Source: Amphiura filiformis
Lineage: Eukaryota > Echinodermata > Ophiuroidea > Amphilepidida > Amphiuridae
NCBI RefSeq assembly: GCF_039555335.1
Contig: NC_092640.1
Coordinates: 26,011,446 to 26,075,445 of the forward strand
Length of the DNA: 64,000 nt
Reading direction: 5' to 3'
Shown here piece by piece: positions 34,111-44,474 of the stretch. The notes beneath the pieces were generated by a model. That model was not told the DNA's origin. It did no database searches and saw only the letters and a list, made by a program, of their open reading frames with translations. The translations under genes were made by a program, and so were the position numbers. Every line of letters starts with the position of its first letter. Positions within the stretch are counted from its first letter, which is position 1.

Positions 34111-34942
34111 AGAAGAAAAGGCTATTAGGTCACCGTATGTCAGGTTATAGGTCAATTGGTTCAGGTCAAATTTAAGCATCAATTTTGAATACACATGTGA
34201 GAGTCTGTGATACAAAATGTATCATAATGAGGAATAATTTTGATATTCTGTCTTTAACTGGATATATATCGAGAAGTGCAAGGTGGATATACTAATATAC
34301 CTTGGGATGTAAATGGTGAGTACAATTTAGAATGCCTAGTTGAGACGGATTTCACAAATAAATATAAAATAGTTACCAAAATCATAAAAGTTAAGCTTAC
34401 GGAAAACTACCCAATATGGTGGTATAGGTGACAAGAAATACAATTTTTTCAACATTGCTGTAGTATGGTTGTGGTAACCTGTTACCTATGGCTTAATTAA
34501 GTTTCAGTGAAATAATGTCGCAAGTTAAAAATACAAAATATAGCTCAACATTGAAAATAGAAGCATTTTAACCAGTTCCTTTTTGATAGTTGTGGAGCAC
34601 CAAGTTCATGAAGTCATAAAAGAAATCAGGAACCACTTATTCCCATTTTACATATCAACTTTATTTCCCTAACGTGTTAGCAACACATATCCAAAATTTT
34701 AACGAAATCCGTTGATATTAAGCTTTCCAAAATGAAGTGAATTTAAATCATCAGTGATGTACCACCTTTTGGCTTCTACTTCTAAAAGCATGTAAGCTAC
34801 GTTGATACCGATGCCACCAATAAAACGAGAAGATTTGCCCCTTCATAATTTTGCATACCACTTTGTCCAATTTTTTTTGTAATTTCTTCACAAAATGCAA
34901 AAAATGCAAAAAAAAAAATCAATGGGTGTAGTACCCCCTTAA

Positions 34943-35375
34943 GCAGTGTATATACATGATAATAAGAGCGGGCATCTTAGAGCGGGCATCTTACATTACA
35001 GTATGATAATGATATGAATCATACACAACACCCATCATTCTTAGTCAGTGGGAGTGGTCTAGTTCGTAGACACATTTCTGATTGGACAATCGCATGATTT
35101 CGGGTGCCGTCTATCAGGCCGTAGAGGACCCCACGTCATCATGCGTCTTGATAATGCGTAACACGCTTGTAGAGGTGCGCGTATGTGTCGCGCTGTATGC
35201 GTAGACTAGTGCGGAATACGCGAACGCGCTAGCAGTACACGCAACAGAATACATGAAGTTGTAAACAAGTTTCGTTCATTTTATAATGAGGGAGTTTTTA
35301 TGACGGTAACTTAGTTTTGCTTAAAAAATTGTTTACAGTTATTAAAATAATAGGCCTATTTAACTGACTGAGAAT
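34943..35375. other. Non-coding stretch
   Basis: Contains two GAGCGGGCATCTTA words (about 34967-34993) that recur near 35866, and CG-rich words (CGTAGACTAGTGCGG). No gene is seen. Confidence 0.4.
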
Positions 35376-35561
35376 GAGAATAAACGATGGGAATTTTTAT
35401 TTTGCCTATCCTCTACCTATGATAGACGACAGGCAGGTCCAATATTTTCATCGTAGTGGATACCGGCTGCGCCGGCATCCACTACTCAAAATATTGGACC
35501 TGCCTGTCGTCTATCACACGGTAGAGGATAGGCAAAATAAAAATTCCCATCGTTTATTCTC
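35376..35561. repeat. Long near-perfect palindrome (186 bp)
   Basis: From GAGAATAAACGATGGG to CCCATCGTTTATTCTC, symmetric about 35468/35469 where CCGGCTGCGCCGG forms the tip. Arms match almost base for base (e.g. GCCTATCCTCTACC and GGTAGAGGATAGGC), with only a few mismatches. It is a strong cruciform candidate, just left of the recombinase array. Confidence 0.92.
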
Positions 35562-35569
35562 TAATTTTA

Positions 35570-36030
35570 TGATGGGTGTTGTGTATATGATTTGTAAATG
35601 ACAGCAACGAGTTGTATTACACATTTAGATGATTTTTTATTTTAAGGCTTTTGTAAAATTTTTGACTGTACATGTAGTTAAATTGTAATTATAAAACACC
35701 CAGGGCCACTTGTATTTTAAGCTTCAAGGTGGACACCATGCTCGTGTACAAAAACAAGTAAGAAGGGTTGTTTTTCAGCATTGGGCAAGTACAGCGCTGT
35801 ACCTGTTTAGGGTGTCAAAAGTGTACCACTAAATCGATTTAAGGTGCCTCACATACATGATAAAAGAGCGGGCATCATTTTCTTAAGCATCTTACATTAT
35901 GATAATGATATGATGGGTGTTGTGTATATGATTTGTAAATAACAGCAACGAGTTGTATTACACATATAGATGATTTTTATTTTTATTTTTAAGGCTTTTG
36001 TAAAATTTTTGATTGTAGTTAAATTGTAAT
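35570..36030 (+). repeat. Two-copy ~120-bp direct duplication
   Basis: TGATGGGTGTTGTGTATATG and the following ~110 bp (through TAGATGATTTTTATTTT and AAGGCTTTTGTAAAATTTTTGA) occur at 35570 and again at 35911, offset 341 bp. The second copy runs into the start of macro-unit 1. Confidence 0.8.
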
Positions 36031-36102
36031 TCATAACCTCCGCGTATCACACCACAAGTGCACCCCAATCAAATTGCTTGTTACACGATACACGCACACA
36101 GG

Positions 36103-36138
36103 CGCGGAGGTTATTGATATCCATCAATGACCTCCGCG
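36103..36138. promoter_or_regulatory. 36-bp palindrome, candidate recombinase site (unit 1)
   Basis: CGCGGAGGTTATTGAT and ATCAATGACCTCCGCG form 16-bp inverted arms (one mismatch) around ATCC. A third CCTCCGCG word lies upstream at about 36037, giving direct, inverted, direct order. Tyrosine recombinases bind such inverted arms around a short spacer. The assignment is inference. Confidence 0.45.
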
Positions 36139-36520
36139 TCTTCATTTGCATACATGTACGATGACGTAGTATGGCAACAAGCGGCAGATTTACTTGATTT
36201 GGGCCCCTGAATCTGATTAAAAATTCGCTAGCGCCAAATTCAAAATGGCGACTAGTGCCAAAAAGTAGACAAACCAAGCGACTTGGGCGACATCTCCCGA
36301 GCAACCAAAGTGTGAACAATATCGAGAATTTAATGCTAGAAATATCCATAATACACTAAATGAGAATAACACGGTATATTTAAAATAACCCACATACCCT
36401 TGTTGTATCATGACCAGGAAAATAATAAAAAATATTACCACTGAAATCATGAGTTTTGTCCGGGTTTTATTTCCATAGTGATTTTGTTCCACTCGTAAGC
36501 TTCCCGACATCCGAAGCAAT

Positions 36521-36815
36521 ATGGAGCCGGTATCCGAAACCGAAGATAATAATCTTAGTTTTCCAGAGTTTTTACCGGTTTTTGAGCTAGATAATCTCTG
36601 GGAGTCTTGGGACAATGACGCAGTTTTAACATCCATGCTAGATTTGAATCCTATTCCGGCTCAAAATGACCAGAAGAATGAGGAAAACTCGGCTCCATCG
36701 CCCAAGAAAGCACGATTCGCTTCATGTAGTGAAGATGATCTGGTAGCGTTGGAAACGGCAAGACATGAGAAGAAAACAGTAGACTCCACTATATGGGCAG
36801 TTCGTTTGATAAAAG
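36521..36815 (+). CDS. Tyrosine recombinase exon 1 (unit 1)
   Basis: The ATG is the first in the frame. The 98 full codons are acidic then Ser/Pro-rich (MEPVSETEDNNLSFPEF..., SAPSPKKARFASCSEDDL) and end TIWAVRLIK plus one base before a GTAGTT donor. This phase-1 junction joins exon 2 in frame (G + AA gives Glu, then WCKSID). The start of a DUF3504/Crypton-type protein is usually such a variable acidic leader before the DNA-binding domain. Copies in units 2 and 3 differ by single bases in the TTTTTACCGGTTTTT stretch, which alters residues 16-21 in unit 1 versus unit 2 and shifts the frame in unit 3. Confidence 0.72.
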
Positions 36816-37695
36816 GTAGTTGACACATGATCATAAATCTATGTACTGTGTAGTGATAATTCCACTGAAAAGGTTAATCCACACCAAATAAAATCCACAA
36901 CAAACAAGTAAACACGGACGTAAATACCGCAACATTTTGTATTGGGCTACCCACTCGCGGGTTTGGCAACCCTGTGTATGTTGTGCGTGTACATCGACGT
37001 GCATGTTGATGTGCATGTTTACGTGATTTTGTACACTGGAAATCCTAAATAAGGGACTGTGCAATTATAATTATGAGCCCTGTTAGGGAGAGTAAAATCA
37101 GAATTTTTTTGTTACGATCCTACTCCCCATCCCACTTTTGGGTGATGACCAGAGCAATGAAATTTGGAACCCAACAATTTTGTCATGTAAAAAAAAAGTC
37201 TAAAAAAAAGGGAGGGGAGAAAACTAGACCTGAGCTGAGACAAATATAAAACTAGAGTAGGCCTACGACACCATTTATCACTACAAAAGATAACATTTTG
37301 TTTACAAAAATATTAACATGAGTGTAAAACAAAAAACAAAATCAAGCTTAATAAGGCAACAAAAAACACCTTGTTCTATGAGTCGACTGACCTTTACAAG
37401 TAGGGTCGGTCAGGCTAAAATTACCCAAAATTTTCAAAAAAATATGAAAAATCTGAAATGTTTGGCATACATATTTTCTACGGAAGATTTACATGATTTT
37501 AGCAATTTTATTTTTAATTCTCCAAAATGCAAATTCTGGGTCGGTCAGGCTCGTAGAACAGGGTTTTTTTTTTTTTCCTAAATGCGAGTATATGAACAAT
37601 TTCCTAAAACGCCAATATTTGAAAACTAGGCCTACTGCCCAAATCATTAATCAGTTCTCTTTCTTTCTTTTTGTTTACTTTCATAAATCTTGCAG
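36816..37695 (+). other. Recombinase intron 1 (unit 1)
   Basis: 880 bp from GTAGTT to CTTGCAG. AT-rich with poly-A and poly-T runs and a repeated GGGTCGGTCAGGCT word (37404 and 37538). Unit 2 repeats it at 47249-48130. Confidence 0.65.
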
Positions 37696-38645
37696 AATGG
37701 TGCAAATCGATTGACACATCTGACGCTTTCGAGCAACTTCCTGAACCGCAGCTCTGCCAGCTTTTAAGGAAATTCTATGGAGAAGTTCGCAAAACCAATG
37801 GGGAAAAGTACTCAAAGTCCAGCTTATGCAACATTCGTGCTGCAATTCAGCGCTACCTCAGTTCCCCACCCAACAATCGCAAGATCAACATCTTAAAGGA
37901 GAAAGTTTCGCTGCAGCAAACAACGTGTTTGACGGTGGACTAAAAATAGCAAAGCGTAGCGGAGAAGACAAGACCCAGAGTTATCCAGAAATTTCGGAAG
38001 AAGACATGCAACAGTTGTTCGATTCTGATGTCTTTGATATCAATACACCCTAGGCCTTCAAAGATTGGTGTTTTTTAACATCCAATACATGTTCTGTCGA
38101 CGAGGCCGGGAAGGTCTGCGCACCTTAAAGAAGAATGACTTTGAAGTTCTGAAAGACGCAGCAAATAAGGAATATCTCACCTTAAGTTACAACGAGCACC
38201 AGAAGAATCACCCCGCAACAATCAATGAGAAATTCAACAGCAAGAAGAAGTTGTATGCAACAGAAGACATCTTCTGCCCAGTCAAAACATTCAAATCATA
38301 TGTCTCAAAGCTAAATCCTAAATGTGACGCCCTATATCAGAGGCCTAAGAAATCTGCATCTCCCAAGAGTTTGACCTGGTACGACAACATGCCCTTAGGT
38401 CATAACACTCTGGGATCCATGATGAGGAACATCTCTATAGATGCTAAGCTGAGTAAGATCTACACAAACCACTCTATCAGAGCCACAGCGATCAGAGTGT
38501 TGTCCCATGCTGGGGTATCCGACAGAATGATATGTAGCCTCTCGGGTCATCGCAATGCAAGCAGCTTGAGCATCTACTGCAGTGATGCATCTGATGGTCA
38601 AAAACATGGTACAGTTGCACGAGCACCTGAAGAAGAGAATGTTGT
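37696..38645 (+). pseudogene. Tyrosine recombinase exon 2 (unit 1), two frameshifts
   Basis: Carries the core-binding and catalytic domains of a Crypton/DUF3504-type tyrosine recombinase. The first frame reads EWCKSIDTSDAFEQLPEPQL, then FYGEVRKTNGEKYSKSSL. It shifts near 37893 (TTAAAGGAG, one A short) and again near 38050, where ACACCCTAGG has one C fewer than unit 2. After that the catalytic part is open: RRGREGLRTLKK (Arg), NHSIRATA (H-x-x-R), LSGHRN (His), SLSIYCSD (Tyr nucleophile). The exon ends GAGAATGTTGT before GTAAAAG; unspliced, it would end two codons later at TAA. As written, this copy cannot make a full protein. Confidence 0.8.
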
Positions 38646-39042
38646 GTAAAAGAATGGGGATCCGAGCGGTCGGCGCGTGGGCTGGTTATTTAAAACCAGA
38701 TTTTAATAGATGGAGGCAAAAATAATCATTACAAATATTTACACTCTAGAAATTGGCTAGTTTTAGCGTGGTTTTACACCAAAACATTTTCGTGCACATA
38801 GACAAATATTAAAACAAAGATAAATCCAAAATGTAAACAGTGTCATATCTGAAGTAAAATTTTGGATCACTTCAAAGCTGCAAAACTATTTTGAACAGAC
38901 ATTAAGATAAACAAACAAAACAAACCTTTTCTTTCCACAAACAAGACAAAAGTATATATCACAAGTTCATATCATAAATAAAAGCACTTTATAGTCCGAT
39001 TTTTCAGTCAAAGTCAGTATAAAAATATAGTTCAGTATTTAG

Positions 39043-39831
39043 TTAGCATGTTATTAATTCTTCTCTGGCATATATTGGTGGCGAAGATGAAAATCGTGAA
39101 ACAAATGTCCTCCAGACCGGAATAGAGTTTTCAGATTCTGATGATACGCGTTGTGGTTCAGGTTCACGATGATAGTCAGTTGCCTTAGAAGAAATATAAT
39201 TGCACGGAGTACGAGAAGAGATGGGCATCCCAGATGGTGGAGTTGAAATGTCCAAACTCCGTGGTTGTGATGAATCCATGGTCCTACCTGTACACTTGTC
39301 AACAGCTGGGGTGGATGAAGTGACTTGTACTGGTGAACTTGACATTGAAAGTTGTGTAGTTCTGAACATTGATGATCCATTTGAAGGAATTGTTTTAGCA
39401 TGTTTAGTGGGTAATTTACTACCAGTGACACAGTTGCCATCACGCCCAGTTATATTTACTGCTTCTGAAGTCCTTCCTGAAACACTGATAATGTCAAAGA
39501 CAATAATTTCACCTTGTCCAACACTGGCACGCTTGTGTCTAGGGTTCGGTTTAGCAATTCCTGATTTATGAATAAAAATGTCTTCTGCATTGTCTGTTCT
39601 GGTAACAAATCCATACCCTTTAGTCACGTTAAACCATTTCACAGTTCCCTCAACATTTGTTGCAATTATTGGTACAGGTGTATTATCAGGTGAGGTAGAA
39701 ACACTTGAAGTCGGAGAAACATTCACTGTCTTTGGATTCTTGCATTTGCAAGGCTGCTGATGCACAAGTTTATATTCCAGTTCTTTAACTTTGCTTTCCA
39801 GTTGCTGTAATCTCTTTAATAAAGTCTCCAT
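39043..39831 (-). CDS. Cold-shock-domain protein, copy 1 (unit 1)
   Basis: A 262-residue intronless ORF antisense to the recombinase, inside its intron 2. Residues 3-25 form a leucine-rich coiled coil (LLKRLQQLESKVKELEYKL), followed by PCKCKNPK. Residues 61-130 are a cold-shock domain of the Y-box type: GTVKWFNVTKGYGFV with RNP1 (KGYGFV, 71-76), DIFIHKSGI with RNP2 (IFIH, 85-88), then NPRHKRASVGQGEIIVFDI. Residues 131-262 are Ser/Thr/Pro-rich and probably disordered. Cold-shock domains bind single-stranded nucleic acid, usually mRNA. The coiled coil suggests a dimer (inference). The ATG lies in TTTTTGCAATGG. Identical proteins are encoded by copies 2, 4, 5 and 6. Confidence 0.88.
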   Translation of the reverse strand: METLLKRLQQLESKVKELEYKLVHQQPCKCKNPKTVNVSPTSSVSTSPDNTPVPIIATNVEGTVKWFNVTKGYGFVTRTDNAEDIFIHKSGIAKPNPRHKRASVGQGEIIVFDIISVSGRTSEAVNITGRDGNCVTGSKLPTKHAKTIPSNGSSMFRTTQLSMSSSPVQVTSSTPAVDKCTGRTMDSSQPRSLDISTPPSGMPISSRTPCNYISSKATDYHREPEPQRVSSESENSIPVWRTFVSRFSSSPPIYAREELITC

Positions 39832-41199
39832 TGCAAAAACTGATGTTGATATAAAACGATACTACTTGGTGATAAAATGAAGAATAATACAGATGACACA
39901 GAGCTATTTGTTGACAACAATATATTTATTTTATATGAAAAGTCCTCAAATGCAAAGTGGTGGAGGTGGTCTAGCAAGGAGCTGGCATGTTGGAGACCAG
40001 AGCTAGACTAGCTGACAAAACATCCCAGGTCAAAAACAAAGGGAGCATTATGCTAATTATTAAATCTCTACTACAAATTTTATTATCACCAAAACATATA
40101 ATAACCATAGGCACTGAGTGGCATTGACCTTGTTAAAGAGATGGGTGACCTATGCAAATAAGAGCAACATGATACTAGAAAGTGGAAAGGTCAACTCACA
40201 TTACATAATCAGTTTCAGGCAGAGAACATGAGATAGGCACATGTCTTAAAGCATGACTGGGGTAAAATTGATGTAAACAAACCTTGACTGAACTTGGAAC
40301 AACTCATGCATTTTTGAGGAAAGAAACACAAATAATTTGCAATACAAGTAAACTTCCAAAATGAAAACAACATTTGTCACTTCCAACACATTTATGAGGA
40401 AGTATACCTTGATTAATAAGATGACACAAAATAATAGATAAATTAAGATCAGGTGATGACCTTAATATAAAGTTTCTAAATTTAGAAATGTTGTCACTTT
40501 GTAGAACATTTTAAGTTCTACAATAATCATGTCTTTCAAAATGACATATCCAAACAACAAAACTACTAAACTTTCAAAATATCAAAACAAAACAATGCAT
40601 AATCAAATTCTGCTGATTGCTATTAATTAAATAAATTGATTGTGTACACAATTAGATCAATATTTTTAATGATCCTCAACCAAAAACAATCATAAACCTT
40701 TCAGCCAAACAAAATAATATTAATTAGTGACCAAAGTTGATGACCTTACAATGTACGAATTTGCACTAAGGGCGCATACTACCAAAAACTTTTCAGGGCA
40801 CATAACACTATAATAACATAAAAATAATACACATCAAAAAAACAGCTGATCGTTAACAATGCAGGGTTTTACATGATTACAGAAATGGTGGATTTGACAC
40901 CATGCGAAAAGATAAATAAACAAGGAAATTTGGAAAGTTCAAGACATGTCCTTTAGCAGCCCTATTAATTTTGCGGGAAGAGATCATTAAGATTTTTCAG
41001 GCAAACCACACAGAAAATGACCAAGTTTAATGATTGGCGGAGCATACTTCTCCCTAAACACAGGCTAGTCCTCTTTAAAAATCATACTGCAGTCACACTC
41101 ATACAGTTCCTTTAATTCGTTATCTAAATTAACCGTCAAAATTCTGTGCGAAAAATACCCTAATTTTGTCTCAATTACTCAGCCCAAATTTTGTTACAG
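39832..41199. other. Non-coding part of the cold-shock module
   Basis: Upstream of the minus-strand cold-shock gene, so it may hold its promoter. AT-rich, with a ~GACCTTAATATAAAGTTTC region at about 40460-40480. A short minus-strand ORF seen in some other copies (about 85 codons) is frameshifted here by a missing T. Confidence 0.5.
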
Positions 41200-41275
41200 A
41201 GCCCCCACCGAAGACGATGCCGCCCCGGCATAAAAAGGCTGACTGACACCAACAAAAAGGGACAAAATTTGGGCT
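41181..41275. repeat. Inverted repeat AGCCCAAATTTTGT at the module linker
   Basis: AGCCCAAATTTTGT (41181-41194) is repeated inverted at 41262-41275. The left arm overlaps the intron acceptor and exon 3 start, the right arm lies inside the 322-bp linker. The same pair recurs at the linkers starting 51640, 54519 and 57397. Confidence 0.85.
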
Positions 41276-41521
41276 GCTACACATCATGTAACTTAAAAAT
41301 AATGGGTTAAACAAAACAAGAGTTAACGATCAGTGTAATGACATAATAATAATGATAACAGCACCAACCAGTACACAATAATAAATGAGCATATAAATTT
41401 CTACATATTTCCAAAGGTATAAAAACGATGAAAACAATGTCACTTTACACATTTTGCCAACCCATCCCACACAACAAAACAATACTATCCAAAAAACCTC
41501 ATCCCACTTCTGACACCATTT

Positions 41522-44076
41522 TGTAAAAGAATGGGGATCCGAGCTGTCGGCGCGTGGGCTGGTTATTTAAAACCAGATTTTAATAGATGGAGGCAAAAAT
41601 AATCATTACAAATATTTACACTCTAGAAATTGGCTAGTTTTAGCGTGGTTTTACACCAAAACATTTTCGTGCACATAGACAAATATTAAAACAAAGATAA
41701 ATCCAAAATGTAAACAGTGTCATATCTGAAGTAAAATTTTGGATCACTTCAAAGCTGCAAAACTATTTTGAACAGACATTAAGATAAACAAACAAAACAA
41801 ACCTTTTCTTTCCACAAACAAGACAAAAGTATATATCACAAGTTCATATCATAAATAAAAGCAATTTATAGTCCGATTTTTCAGTCAAAGTCAGTATAAA
41901 AATATAGTTCAGTATTTAGTTAGCATGTTATTAATTCTTCTCTGGCATATATTGGTGGCGAAGATGAAAATCGTGAAACAAATGTCCTCCAGACCGGAAT
42001 AGAGTTTTCAGATTCTGATGATACGCGTTGTGGTTCAGGTTCACGATGATAGTCAGTTGCCTTAGAAGAAATATAATTGCACGGAGTACGAGAAGAGATG
42101 GGCATCCCAGATGGTGGAGTTGAAATGTCCAAACTCCGTGGTTGTGATGAATCCATGGTCCTACCTGTACACTTGTCAACAGCTGGGGTGGATGAAGTGA
42201 CTTGTACTGGTGAACTTGACATTGAAAGTTGTGTAGTTCTGAACATTGATGATCCATTTGAAGGAATTGTTTTAGCATGTTTAGTGGGTAATTTACTACC
42301 AGTGACACAGTTGCCATCACGCCCAGTTATATTTACTGCTTCTGAAGTCCTTCCTGAAACACTGATAATGTCAAAGACAATAATTTCACCTTGTCCAACA
42401 CTGGCACGCTTGTGTCTAGGGTTCGGTTTAGCAATTCCTGATTTATGAATAAAAATGTCTTCTGCATTGTCTGTTCTGGTAACAAATCCATACCCTTTAG
42501 TCACGTTAAACCATTTCACAGTTCCCTCAACATTTGTTGCAATTATTGGTACAGGTGTATTATCAGGTGAGGTAGAAACACTTGAAGTCGGAGAAACATT
42601 CACTGTCTTTGGATTCTTGCATTTGCAAGGCTGCTGATGCACAAGTTTATATTCCAGTTCTTTAACTTTGCTTTCCAGTTGCTGTAATCTCTTTAATAAA
42701 GTCTCCATTGCAAAAACTGATGTTGATATAAAACGATACTACTTGGTGATAAAATGAAGAATAATACAGATGACACAGAGCTATTTGTTGACAACAATAT
42801 ATTTATTTTGTATGAAAAGTCCTCAAATGCAAAGTGGTGGAGGTGGTCTAGCAAGGAGCTGGCATGTTGGAGACCAGAGCTAGACTAGCTGACAAAACAT
42901 CCCAGGTCAAAAACAAAGGGAGCATTATGCTAATTATTAAATCTCTACTACAAATTTTATTATCACCAAAACATATAATAACCATAGGCACTGAGTGGCA
43001 TTGACCTTGTTAAAGAGATGGGTGACCTATGCAAATAAGAGCAACATGATACTAGAAAGTGGAAAGGTCAACTCACATTACATAATCAGTTTCCAGGCAG
43101 AGAACATGAGATAGGCACATGTCTTAAAGCATGACTGGGGTAAAATTGATGTAAACAAACCTTGACTGAACTTGGAACAACTCATGCATTTTTGAGGAAA
43201 GAAACACAAATAATTTGCAATACAAGTAAACTTCCAAAATGAAAACAACATTTGTCACTTCCAACACATTTATGAGGAAGTATACCTTGATTAATAAGAT
43301 GACACAAAATAATAGATAAATTAAGATCAGGTGATGACCTTAATATAAAGTTTCTAAATTTAGAAATGTTGTCACTTTGTAGAACATTTTAAGTTCTACA
43401 ATAATCATGTCTTTCAAAATGACATATCCAAACAACAAAACTACTAAACTTTCAAAATATCAAAACAAAACAATGCATAATCAAATTCTGCTGATTGCTA
43501 TTAATTAAATAAATTGATTGTGTACACAATTAGATCAATATTTTAATGATCCTCAACCAAAAACAATCATAAACCTTTCAGCCAAACAAAATAATATTAA
43601 TTAGTGACCAAAGTTGATGACCTTACAATGTACGAATTTGCACTAAGGGCGCATACTACCAAAAACTTTTCAGGGCACATAACACTATAATAACATAAAA
43701 ATAATACACATCAAAAAAACAGCTGATCGTTAACAATGCAGGGTTTTACATGATTACAGAAATGGTGGATTTGACACCATGCGAAAAGATAAATAAACAA
43801 GGAAATTTGGAAAGTTCAAGACATGTCCTTTAGCAGCCCTATTAATTTTGCGGGAAGAGATCATTAAGATTTTTCAGGCAAACCACACAGAAAATGACCA
43901 AGTTTAATGATTGGCGGAGCATACTTCTCCCTAAACACAGGCTAGTCCTCTTTAAAAATCATACTGCAGTCACACTCATACAGTTCCTTTAATTCGTTAT
44001 CTAAATTAACCGTCAAAATTCTGTGCGAAAAATACCCTAATTTTGTCTCAATTACTCAGCCCAAATTTTGTTACAG
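41522..44076 (-). repeat. Cold-shock module 2 of unit 1 (partial, no linker)
   Basis: Same sequence as the first module up to TTGTTACAG, where the linker is replaced by recombinase exon 3. Confidence 0.9.
41920..42708 (-). CDS. Cold-shock-domain protein, copy 2 (unit 1)
   Basis: 262-residue ORF with the same protein sequence as the copy at 39043-39831: coiled coil, cold-shock domain at residues 61-130 with KGYGFV and IFIH nucleic-acid-binding motifs, low-complexity tail. It lies 2877 bp from the previous copy, in the module that directly precedes recombinase exon 3. Confidence 0.88.
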   Translation of the reverse strand: METLLKRLQQLESKVKELEYKLVHQQPCKCKNPKTVNVSPTSSVSTSPDNTPVPIIATNVEGTVKWFNVTKGYGFVTRTDNAEDIFIHKSGIAKPNPRHKRASVGQGEIIVFDIISVSGRTSEAVNITGRDGNCVTGSKLPTKHAKTIPSNGSSMFRTTQLSMSSSPVQVTSSTPAVDKCTGRTMDSSQPRSLDISTPPSGMPISSRTPCNYISSKATDYHREPEPQRVSSESENSIPVWRTFVSRFSSSPPIYAREELITC

Positions 44077-44474
44077 TTGTAACAACAAGCATCCAACAAC
44101 AGCAAACAGCGTCTGCCATGTCTACTGTACCAACATCCTGCATGCAACCGACTCGTACCCCCCTTCGCACATTAGCGCCATCAGTCAACACGCAGAATCT
44201 GCAGCTCAGTCAACCATCAAGATCAATTCATTTCACTTCCACTTCCAGCGCAACCACAAGAGCACCTACATCTTGCATGCAACCTCCTCCACCTACCAGT
44301 GTTGCACCAAGACCACAGGTTAATCAGCAGCAGGCTCAATCGTTTCCTCTTGCCAGTCTTGGTCCTCTGTTTGCCAATTGCAACTTTCAAGGGCAACCCT
44401 TAACATTACCTTCAAAAACAACTGAAAAGGACAACCCTTGCTTAAATAGGACCATCAAAAACAACTATAAATAG
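44060..44474 (+). CDS. Tyrosine recombinase exon 3, C-terminal tail (unit 1)
   Basis: If intron 2 runs from GTAAAAG (38646) to ATTACTCAG (44059), exon 2 joins in frame to PNFVTVVTTSIQQQQ and the frame stays open to a TAG at 44472-44474. The ~138-residue tail is Gln/Pro/Ser/Thr-rich, repeats TSCMQP, and ends with FPLASLGPLFANCNFQGQPLTL. That last block resembles the short conserved F-x-NC-x-F tail seen in some DUF3504-type proteins (recollection, moderate certainty). The splice prediction is supported by phase only. Confidence 0.6.

Larger units (their letters stand above)
31377..34938. mobile_element. TTAA-flanked element (piggyBac-like MITE) split by a LINE
   Basis: The left end GGGCGTACTACACCCA is inverted at the right end as TGGGTGTAGTACCCCC, with TTAA on both sides (31373-31376 and 34939-34942). 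The arms are AT-rich and non-coding. The middle (~31740-34110) is a LINE fragment, so the host MITE was roughly 1-1.2 kb before that nested insertion. Confidence 0.75.
38645..41521 (-). repeat. Cold-shock module 1 of unit 1 (2.88 kb)
   Basis: Repeat from TGTAAAAGAATGGGGATCC to the next TGTAAAAG. It comprises the recombinase splice donor, the antisense cold-shock gene, ~1.4 kb of non-coding DNA, the splice acceptor region (CTCAG at about 41181) and a 322-bp linker (41200-41521). Confidence 0.9.

Noticed and set aside
36217-36636. Minus-strand ORFs overlapping recombinase exon 1 and its upstream region
   Set aside because: No domain, different lengths in the three units, and overlap with the better supported plus-strand exon.
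39200-39571. Plus-strand 123-codon ORF repeated in every cold-shock module (also 42077, 49636, 52517, 55396, 58275)
   Set aside because: It is the mirror of the cold-shock ORF, which has a clear domain; the plus-strand reading shows none and is conserved only because the modules are copies.
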